Under the pieces are notes generated by a model that was not told where the DNA came from, made no database searches, and was given only the letters and a program-made list of their open reading frames with translations. 9,433 bases of DNA from NCBI GenBank assembly GCA_030668025.1, contig DAOUUT010000135.1, positions 1 through 9,433 on the forward strand. The letters are read 5' to 3'. This document shows, one piece after another, positions 1 to 5,476 of this stretch (position 1 is its first letter; each line of letters opens with the position of its first letter). This DNA is from Promethearchaeota archaeon (GTDB taxonomy: Archaea; Asgardarchaeota; Lokiarchaeia; Sigynarchaeales; SOKP01). The position numbers and the translations under genes are program-made.

Positions 1-55
1 TAAAATTTTATTACCTAATTATCACCATTATATTGAAAGAATGGGGAACTATAAA

Positions 56-970
56 TTATAAGCTATTTATTTCTTGAATCCTCTCGTTAAGATAAGTTTC
101 TCTCCATGTGGGGAAATTTTTACCTTCAATAAGTATTGTAACTTCTACAGAATCATGATTTTCTGAAAGGAGTGAAGATTCTATATCTTGAAGTTCTTTC
201 ATTGATTCCGTCCAAACACAAATCAGTTTTAAATGCGGTAAATTACTGAAATACCATGAAAAAACAATTTTGGAACCATAAGTTTTCTTTAAGCTATCAA
301 TAAAGTCTCTATCATCTATTAATGAATCAGATTTTAACTTCAAGATTATCATGCTAAAAATTAAAACAGGATACCAATCTATTTGTAATTCTATTAAAAA
401 GTTCTCAATCAAATTGTCTAATCGTCTTTTAATTGTTTTGGTGGAAGCTCCTACTTCTTCGGCTACATCAGAAATAGTTTTTCTAGAATTATCTTTTAAA
501 GAATTTACTATAAGATAATCTAAATTTTTAAGTTTTTGTTTATCATTTATTGATATTGAAGGCATATTTCGATCAATACCAACTGTGAGTTCACTAATTT
601 TTCCAGTTTTTCGTATAAAGGTTACTAATGTATCTAACTCATTCATGTTTCGAATATAAGCATGAATATAAAATAAATTTCCGCTGGCTCGTGAAATATT
701 ATATATAAACTCATTGTCCCCTAATTTTTCTATAAGATGTTTCTTATCTTTTACAGTTGGAGTGCCAAACATTACGATATTTGAGATATTAGGAAAATTC
801 GCGAAACCTAATCTTGCTTTAAAATTTTGAATGATATCGTGTTCTACTAACGATTTAACACGTTTATGGATTGAATTGACACTAATATGAAATACATCAG
901 CTAATTGTTTGTACGGTGTTCTCGAATTAGCCATTAACAGCATTGAAATTTTAAGGTCAATTTCGTCCAA
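56..970 (-). CDS. Tandem-duplicated Lrp/AsnC-type transcriptional regulator
   Basis: A 304-residue predicted DNA-binding regulator built as two consecutive Lrp/AsnC-like halves. Residues 2-50 form the first AsnC-type helix-turn-helix, opening DEIDLKI and continuing to KRVKSLVEHDII, which matches the usual AsnC pattern. Residues about 60-135 look like a ferredoxin-like (RAM) effector domain. Residues 148-193 are a second HTH (NLDYLIVNSLKDNSRKTISD, then KTIKRRLDNLIE). Residues about 199-285 are a second, more divergent RAM-like part. Normal Lrp proteins have one such unit of about 150 residues. The start is TTG at 970: an in-frame TGA lies two codons upstream, and family members begin with M/L-D-E-x-D. 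A TGAT element lies only 2 nt before the TTG, so initiation may be leaderless. It is divergent from trmY across 100 bp. Family and double architecture are clear; the regulon and effector (often an amino acid in this family) are unknown. Confidence 0.85.
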   Translation of the reverse strand: MDEIDLKISMLLMANSRTPYKQLADVFHISVNSIHKRVKSLVEHDIIQNFKARLGFANFPNISNIVMFGTPTVKDKKHLIEKLGDNEFIYNISRASGNLFYIHAYIRNMNELDTLVTFIRKTGKISELTVGIDRNMPSISINDKQKLKNLDYLIVNSLKDNSRKTISDVAEEVGASTKTIKRRLDNLIENFLIELQIDWYPVLIFSMIILKLKSDSLIDDRDFIDSLKKTYGSKIVFSWYFSNLPHLKLICVWTESMKELQDIESSLLSENHDSVEVTILIEGKNFPTWRETYLNERIQEINSL

Positions 971-1070
971 ATATCAACACGTTCTCAAATTTAATAATTT
1001 AATACTATCGATACATTTAATATAACAATCTATTATAAATCTAATTTATTTAAAATATAAAATTAATTCC
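971..1070. promoter_or_regulatory. Divergent promoter region, Lrp-like gene / trmY
   Basis: This is a 100-bp, almost GC-free gap between two divergent genes, so it should hold both promoters. TATA-like elements reading toward trmY are TATTATAAAT at 1031-1040 and TTTATTTAAAATATA at about 1045-1058. The first would put transcription start near 1060. No Shine-Dalgarno-like motif precedes the trmY ATG at 1071. In DNA this AT-rich, TATA-like strings are expected by chance, so the exact box is uncertain. Confidence 0.4.
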
Positions 1071-1664
1071 ATGACTTTAATTTTTTTCATAAAATCAACC
1101 ACGGTTAACATTAGCAATTATTATATTAAAGATATTCAAGGGACATCTGGAAGATTGGATGTAATCTCACGATGTGTTTTAGCAGCTCTTACAAATGATA
1201 ATAAACTCGAAATTAATATTCAAATTTGGGCTTTTCTAGATAAGTATGGAACGTTTATTTTTGATTCCAATACATTTAATAACGATACTTTTCCTAAAAA
1301 CGAAATACTGTTGACGGATTATTTTGTAGATTTCATTAAGAAAGGAAATAAAAAATATACCGTAAATCCATTGGATTCAATAAAGTGTTCAAATTTAGAT
1401 ATTTTTGAAGCAATTAAAAAATATATTAAGAAAAAATTTCAAATATTTGTATTAAATGAAAGTGGAATGGGTTTTAGCAAAATTTTTATGGACAAGGATT
1501 CAAAAAGGAATATGTTATTTATAGTTGGAGACCAAAGCGGTGAATTAATAAATTCAAAAGAATTAAAGGAGTTAAATCTTACAAATATAAGTCTTGGAAA
1601 TCAATCTTACTTAGCAAGTAGCACGATTCGATTAATCAAATTGAACTTGAGCTTATTAATATGA
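1071..1664 (+). CDS. trmY: tRNA (pseudouridine(54)-N1)-methyltransferase, SPOUT family
   Basis: A 197-residue cytoplasmic RNA methyltransferase expected to transfer a methyl group from S-adenosylmethionine to N1 of pseudouridine-54 in the T-loop of archaeal tRNA, giving N1-methylpseudouridine. Recognition rests on TrmY (DUF358) signatures. These are a short N-terminal strand (FFIKS) and DIQGTSGRLDVISRCVLAAL at residues 21-40 (family pattern G-x-GRLDVxxRCVxxAL). They continue with FIVGDQSGE at 150-158, the SAM-binding knot loop, and NISLGNQSYLASSTIRLIK at 172-190 (family: SLGxxxLLASHCIxLVHNEL). Length fits the family. The ATG start is natural because the N-terminal strand follows directly. Two deviations: the usual S-H of the knot is S-S here, and the C-terminal HNELD is degenerate. 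The gene leads a plus-strand run with a lipid-synthesis gene and eS26. Confidence 0.9.
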   Translation: MTLIFFIKSTTVNISNYYIKDIQGTSGRLDVISRCVLAALTNDNKLEINIQIWAFLDKYGTFIFDSNTFNNDTFPKNEILLTDYFVDFIKKGNKKYTVNPLDSIKCSNLDIFEAIKKYIKKKFQIFVLNESGMGFSKIFMDKDSKRNMLFIVGDQSGELINSKELKELNLTNISLGNQSYLASSTIRLIKLNLSLLI

Positions 1665-1668
1665 AAAC

Positions 1669-1679
1669 TTTTTTATTTT
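1669..1679 (+). terminator. Oligo-T tract after trmY
   Basis: Six T residues (1669-1674), one A, then four more T (1676-1679) begin 4 nt after the trmY TGA. Archaeal RNA polymerase commonly terminates at such U-rich tracts without a hairpin. Readthrough into the next gene is still possible. Confidence 0.4.
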
Positions 1680-1737
1680 AAAATACATTTAAAACAAAAT
1701 CAAATCAAAAAAAAAATCAATTAAGTAAAATTTTAAA

Positions 1738-2409
1738 TTGAGCAAAACAGAACATACCAATAATAAAAGAACTAATCAAAGAAGAATTATAAGCAGGTTT
1801 CTTGATCTTCCAGTTAATTTTTTAATCAAACATAAGTTCTCGCCAACCATCTTGTCCTATATAGGGTTTTTATGTTCTTTAAGTGTTGCTTTTTTACTTT
1901 CAATGGGAGGGTTACACTTTCCATATTATACAGCTTGGATGGTACCTTTTATATTGTTTTGGGCGGGCGCATTTGATGTGTTCGATGGAGAAGTAGCCAG
2001 AAGAACGAATTCAAATTCTAAAGCTGGAGCTTTTTTAGATTCAAATTTAGATAGACTTTCAGATGCAGTGTTAATAATAGGGTTGAGTCTTGGAAATTTT
2101 CTGCATTACATTTTTGGATATATCCTTTTATTTTTAGTAGTTATGATTTCCTACATTCGCGCCAGAGCGGAAAACGAGGGCATTGACATGATGGGCGTAG
2201 GATTTATGGAGAGAGCTGAGCGTTTAGTTATTTTATGGCTCGCTTTTATGGCTGAATGGTGGATTTATACTTTATCAAAACTAATACTTGGAACGCCTTT
2301 CACCTTGTTTTTTCCAATATTTATTCTAGTTTTTACAGGACTACTAATTTTAACCATAGTCCAAAGATTAATATTTTCTTTTAAAGCTCTAAATAAGTTA
2401 GACGAGTAA
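1738..2409 (+). CDS. CDP-alcohol phosphatidyltransferase, probable archaetidylinositol-phosphate synthase
   Basis: A 223-residue integral membrane enzyme that would condense a CDP-activated archaeal lipid with a polar alcohol, releasing CMP. The complete CDP-alcohol phosphotransferase signature is present: D80-x2-D83-G84-x2-A87-R88-x8-G97-x3-D101-x3-D105, whose four Asp residues bind the metals and CDP. About six membrane segments can be read, roughly at 38-58, 64-79, 108-122, 124-140, 162-180 and 187-214. The stretch YIRARAENEGID (139-150) followed by MERAERL (157-163) is the pattern I associate with the inositol-phosphate-type subfamily (archaetidylinositol phosphate synthase), so inositol-1-phosphate is the likeliest acceptor. 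Archaetidylserine or archaetidylglycerophosphate synthase remain possible. The start is TTG: an in-frame TAA lies four codons upstream, no ATG, GTG or TTG falls between, and the next ATG (residue 56) would cut the first membrane helix. No clear ribosome-binding site is visible. Confidence 0.88.
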   Translation: MSKTEHTNNKRTNQRRIISRFLDLPVNFLIKHKFSPTILSYIGFLCSLSVAFLLSMGGLHFPYYTAWMVPFILFWAGAFDVFDGEVARRTNSNSKAGAFLDSNLDRLSDAVLIIGLSLGNFLHYIFGYILLFLVVMISYIRARAENEGIDMMGVGFMERAERLVILWLAFMAEWWIYTLSKLILGTPFTLFFPIFILVFTGLLILTIVQRLIFSFKALNKLDE

Positions 2410-2565
2410 AATAATAAGCAAAAATATCTCTTAAAAAGGATGTCTTAATAGAACGTAAGTTTAGCATCTTTCTAAGAGAAAAAATAAAATTTTTAAGGTT
2501 TGCCTTATTCAAATACAAAGAAATAAGAGTTTAATTTCGAAATATAAAAAAAAAAGCTGATTTTT

Positions 2566-2838
2566 ATTCCTAAAAAAAGAAAGAGCGGTGGAAAAACGGG
2601 ATCAAGAAAAGGACACTACAGTCAAGTCCAGTGCTCCAAGTGTGGGAGAATGGTACCGAGAAGTAAAGCCAAAGCGGTGACTCAAAGAGTCTCTTTAGTT
2701 GATGGAAGAATGTACGCTGAATTAAAAAAAACAGGAACGATTATTCAAACTCCTAGCAAAAAAAAGTATTATTGTATATCCTGTGCGGTCCACAGCCATC
2801 AGATTAGCCAAAGAAATAAAAATTTAAGGAAAGGATAA
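2566..2838 (+). CDS. rps26e: Ribosomal protein eS26 (S26e), with non-canonical ATT start
   Basis: A small zinc-ribbon protein of the 30S subunit. In eukaryotes eS26 sits at the mRNA exit near the 3' end of small-subunit rRNA. Conceptual translation from 2566 gives 90 residues opening x-PKKRKSGGKTGSRKGHY, with zinc-ligand pairs C23/C26 (QCSKCGR) and C70/C73 (YYCISCAVHS) and a basic tail, all typical of the family. The first ATG (2650, residue 29) would remove the conserved basic N-terminus and the first CxxC pair, so it cannot be the true start. Upstream, the frame reads AAA AAA AAG CTG ATT TTT ATT CCT after a TAA at 2545. ATT at 2566 aligns with the family's usual M-P-K-K-R-K. A TGAT (2558-2561), matching the end of the GGTGAT anti-16S motif, lies 4 nt before it. 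CTG at 2557 is the alternative. Identity is very firm; the start codon is inferred. Confidence 0.9.
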   Translation: MPKKRKSGGKTGSRKGHYSQVQCSKCGRMVPRSKAKAVTQRVSLVDGRMYAELKKTGTIIQTPSKKKYYCISCAVHSHQISQRNKNLRKG

Positions 2839-2839
2839 A

Positions 2840-4834
2840 TCATAAATTTAGCGTTTTGAAAAACGACGGCAAAGAGTAGATTATTTCGCACTCATTTTTG
2901 GATACAACTTCAATAATAGCCCTGATTAAATAAGTGTCCCTCAATTCTTCGCTAGGGTTATAAATTTTCACTTTAGATGTCGGTTTAAATTTTAATGTGT
3001 AATTTTCAGCTATGCCAATCACATTATCATCAGTTTTTACGATGATACCCAACAATCCTAGCTCGTAATGGGATACTATGAAAAGATATCGGTCTACTCC
3101 TACTCCTTTCTTATTCTCTATCTTTTCAAAATGCACGACTTCTAAATAGTCTTCTTGCAGTTCTTTAGGAAGTTTAACGTAAGGAATTATTTTTTTCTTC
3201 CCTGAAATGTAAGGGAATGGCGTATAGAACAATATGTTAAAGCTAGAAATTTTTTTGATTTGCTCGTTATATTTCTCTACATCTTTAACCGAATACGCTT
3301 TATTAAGTAAAACATCTAATTTATCGATCATAATATCTTCGGTAGAATAACCATTTAGAACGGTCGCGATATACGCGCGTTTTAATTTTTCTATTAGAAT
3401 ATCGCTTCTAATTTTTAGTTTATAATCGATACTAATCTCTAATGCTTCGTTGTAAAGGTTTGCTGCCAATTGCGAATGACCTAAAGCTAAAAAATAATCT
3501 CCGAGTTCACTAAAAACAATTATTGCATCTAAAAAGTTTTCCTCCATATTTATGGAAGAAATTTCTTCCATAATAGCCATAGCTGTCGCGGTATCATCTC
3601 CTTGGATATAAAGAGCTATAGACTTCCCAATCGCACACTTTAACTTAAGTTTTTCGTCGTTATAAATTTCTGCGAGCTCTTCAGTAAAATTGTATGCCAT
3701 TATTGCGTTTTTATAAAGCCCATGAAATAGAAGTATTAATGCCTTTACATAGTTTAATGTCAAACAGGTTTGATGATTATGAATTATCGTTGCAAATAAT
3801 GCTGCTCTTTCTAAGGAATCAATAGCCGTATTTACTCTTCCCAAAGAAACTAGAAGAAATGCTCTTAGAAATTCCATCTTTGAAATTTCACTACAGATTA
3901 ACTGTTCCACAATTTCGTAATCCTTTAACTGACCGGAAGCAATTTGTAGCTGACCGGAAGCAATTTGTAATAATGAAATTAGGAAACCGTTGCCTTTCTT
4001 TAAAAATTTTACAGCATCTTTCGAATCGTGCTTCACGATGGCTTGTCTTGCTTGCTTAACGTATTCGCGAGATATTTTTAAATTTTCAAGGAAATTAATA
4101 ATTCCAGATACAAGTTCTTCTTCGCTATTAGCTAATTTCTGGTTTTCAATATATTTTTCACAGATATTAATCTCTTTTTCATATTTATTCGCTCCTATCT
4201 CAAATTTAACAGGTTCCTTTTGAACTATAGATTCTTGTGTTACGCTGATCGCCTTTTCAATTAACCATGTTATCTTTTCTTCGGCAGGATAAATTTTAGA
4301 GCGCTCAATCATATACGAAAGAGTATAATTCAATGATTTTTTCCAAATATTTTTGAAATAGTACCGCAACTGCTTATTGGAGATTGTTCTGTGAATTTTT
4401 AGCAAAAAGCTTGAAAGAGATAAAATATTGATCTTCCCGCGAAAATATAAATTTGCGTTTTTTACGAGTTTAAAGTCGTCAGAAACTAAACTAACAGAAA
4501 TTTCATCGTTACCAGCTAATAATTTCTGTGACAAGGATAACAAAGACAAATCTGGATCTTGAGCAGGAAAACGAATACCTTGTTTACTTAAGTCGTTTTT
4601 TATTGCTTCAATTTCCAAACTCTCAATTTCTTCTACATTTACTAATCTTTGAAATTTTTCCTTGAATGCGTTAGACGATTTAATTTCGTTAAAAACAACT
4701 AAAGTAATGTAATAATCAAAACCCAAATCTGAACCCACTCGACTTAGATTTTCAAGAATATCTCTGGCTCTGATAGAATTCATGCAAATAAAGAAATTAG
4801 CATCGAACACTATTATTTCGTTTTTCTTACTCAT
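2840..4834 (-). CDS. PIN-domain / helical-repeat (TPR-like) protein
   Basis: A 664-residue protein with three parts. Residues 5-150 form a PIN ribonuclease domain: IIVFDANFF with D11, VVFNEIKSS with E50, DPDLSLLSLSQ with D93 and D95, and LVSDDFKLVKNA with D119/D120. These are the acidic residues expected to bind Mg/Mn, so it should be an active endoribonuclease. The last two motifs resemble Nob1-type PIN domains. Residues about 150-530 are all helical; from about 310 on the pattern (FLRAFLLVSLGRVNTAIDSL, ALILLFHGLYKNAIMAYN, GDYFLALGHSQLAANLYNEA) looks like degenerate tetratricopeptide repeats, normally a protein-binding scaffold. Residues about 540-664 are strand-rich (RYLFIVSHYELGLLGIIVKT) and unrecognised. 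There is no zinc ribbon, signal peptide or membrane helix, so it is probably cytoplasmic. The start is ATG at 4834. It ends 1 bp from the eS26 stop, convergently. The RNA target is unknown; RNA processing or decay is the reasonable guess. Confidence 0.8.
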   Translation of the reverse strand: MSKKNEIIVFDANFFICMNSIRARDILENLSRVGSDLGFDYYITLVVFNEIKSSNAFKEKFQRLVNVEEIESLEIEAIKNDLSKQGIRFPAQDPDLSLLSLSQKLLAGNDEISVSLVSDDFKLVKNANLYFRGKINILSLSSFLLKIHRTISNKQLRYYFKNIWKKSLNYTLSYMIERSKIYPAEEKITWLIEKAISVTQESIVQKEPVKFEIGANKYEKEINICEKYIENQKLANSEEELVSGIINFLENLKISREYVKQARQAIVKHDSKDAVKFLKKGNGFLISLLQIASGQLQIASGQLKDYEIVEQLICSEISKMEFLRAFLLVSLGRVNTAIDSLERAALFATIIHNHQTCLTLNYVKALILLFHGLYKNAIMAYNFTEELAEIYNDEKLKLKCAIGKSIALYIQGDDTATAMAIMEEISSINMEENFLDAIIVFSELGDYFLALGHSQLAANLYNEALEISIDYKLKIRSDILIEKLKRAYIATVLNGYSTEDIMIDKLDVLLNKAYSVKDVEKYNEQIKKISSFNILFYTPFPYISGKKKIIPYVKLPKELQEDYLEVVHFEKIENKKGVGVDRYLFIVSHYELGLLGIIVKTDDNVIGIAENYTLKFKPTSKVKIYNPSEELRDTYLIRAIIEVVSKNECEIIYSLPSFFKTLNL
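3929..3970 (-). repeat. 21-bp in-frame tandem duplication
   Basis: Two adjacent 21-bp units (3929-3949 and 3950-3970) differ only at the last base. They encode the heptapeptide LQIASGQ twice, at residues 289-302 of the PIN/TPR protein, between the middle helical region and the first TPR-like helices. Near-perfect identity indicates a recent slippage duplication that kept the frame. Confidence 0.9.
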
Positions 4835-4866
4835 AATTGCATAAAACTTCTTCTTCAGTTATAAAG

Positions 4867-4903
4867 TAATGTTAATTACTTTAATGTTAATTAATGTTAA
4901 TTA
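4867..4903. repeat. Three copies of TAATGTTAATTA in a divergent promoter
   Basis: The 12-mer TAATGTTAATTA occurs exactly three times, at 4867-4878, 4882-4893 and 4892-4903 (the last two overlap by 2 bp). Repeat starts are 15 and 10 bp apart, the latter about one helical turn. They occupy most of the 116-bp gap between the divergent PIN/TPR and MobB genes. They could be a regulator-binding array or TATA/BRE material; AT-rich slippage is the null explanation. Confidence 0.6.
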
Positions 4904-4920
4904 TATTAAATCTTGAGTAT

Positions 4921-4945
4921 TTTTATATATTTAAGAAACTGTGAT
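4921..4945 (+). promoter_or_regulatory. TATA-like element and GTGAT ribosome-binding site of MobB gene
   Basis: TTTTATATAT at 4921-4930 is a good archaeal TATA-box candidate. GTGAT at 4941-4945 matches the GGTGAT complement of the archaeal 16S rRNA 3' end and sits 5 nt before the ATG at 4951. The box lies so close to the ATG that, if used, the transcript would be nearly leaderless and exclude the GTGAT. A start site further upstream is needed if the GTGAT is used. The two signals therefore compete. Confidence 0.45.
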
Positions 4946-4950
4946 TCTGA

Positions 4951-5454
4951 ATGATAATCTGTCAGATTATTGGGTATTCTGGAAGTGGAAAAACGCATTT
5001 CATACAAAAAGCGATAAGGAAATTAAAGACCGAACTAAATTTTGAAGTGGCGGTAATAAAAAATATTCATCAGCATCAAATCGACGAAGAAGGAAAGGAT
5101 TCAAATAAATTTACCAAAGCTGGAGCAGTATATTCGATAATAAAAAACAAATTTGACGAAAACGCGATATTTCTTAAAAAGAAAATCAATATCGAAGAGC
5201 TAATAAGTTGGATTATAAAAGGTCCATTTAAAGTAGACTTATTATTTACAGAAGGATTCAGGGATTTGTCTTATCCAACGATTTTATGCGTAAAAGAAAT
5301 AAGCGAGATAAAAGTCCAGTTAAACGAAAATGTTAAAGTAATCTCTGGCTTAATTGCAACAAGTAAACTTAATCAAAAAAGTGAAATTAAGCTCCCAATT
5401 ATCGATATAGAAGAAAATTTCGAGAGTTTTTTAAATATCTTTGAAATTAAATAA
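4951..5454 (+). CDS. mobB: MobB-type molybdopterin-guanine dinucleotide biosynthesis P-loop protein
   Basis: A 167-residue cytoplasmic GTP-binding protein of molybdenum/tungsten cofactor biosynthesis. MobB assists MobA, which attaches GMP to molybdopterin. The Walker A motif GYSGSGKT is at residues 8-15. It is followed by the family hallmark AVIKNIHQHQ at 34-43, then GKDSNKFTKAGA at 48-59 (usual pattern: VIKHxHH, then GKDSxRxxxAGA). LLFTEGFRDL at 97-106 corresponds to the family's (V/L)-EGF(K/R) element. Length fits a stand-alone MobB. The start is ATG, 5 nt after GTGAT. It is divergent from the PIN/TPR gene and convergent with the next gene (22 bp apart). No other cofactor gene is nearby, so it appears isolated. 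Archaea with tungsten or molybdenum oxidoreductases commonly carry it. The family call is firm; the metal is not determined. Confidence 0.88.
   Translation: MIICQIIGYSGSGKTHFIQKAIRKLKTELNFEVAVIKNIHQHQIDEEGKDSNKFTKAGAVYSIIKNKFDENAIFLKKKINIEELISWIIKGPFKVDLLFTEGFRDLSYPTILCVKEISEIKVQLNENVKVISGLIATSKLNQKSEIKLPIIDIEENFESFLNIFEIK
4954..4970. repeat. 17-bp perfect inverted repeat at the start of the MobB gene
   Basis: ATAATCTG-T-CAGATTAT is a perfect 8-bp inverted repeat with a one-base centre, starting right after the ATG. As RNA it could fold into a 7-bp stem with a GTC loop that covers the start region; as DNA it could bind a dimeric repressor. It also encodes the symmetric peptide IICQII, the hydrophobic strand before the P-loop, so coincidence from coding constraint is possible. 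Confidence 0.5.
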
Positions 5455-5476
5455 TTAAATTTGTGGTTATAACTTT

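Noticed and set aside
21..26. Perfect GGTGAT (minus strand) near the left edge, as a ribosome-binding site
   Set aside because: No start codon at suitable spacing opens a frame in the remaining 20 bases, and most of the context lies outside the window.
2410..2565. Possible small gene between the phosphatidyltransferase and eS26
   Set aside because: Stops are frequent, and no frame shows a start signal or a protein-like composition; it is probably a leader/promoter stretch.
3859..4223. Two plus-strand open frames (66 and 77 codons) inside the PIN/TPR gene
   Set aside because: They are antisense shadows of a well-supported coding frame, with no ribosome-binding site or family resemblance.
2840..4834. 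PIN protein as a VapC toxin of a toxin-antitoxin pair
   Set aside because: At 664 residues it is far longer than VapC (about 130), and no small antitoxin gene lies directly upstream; the neighbour is the divergent MobB gene.
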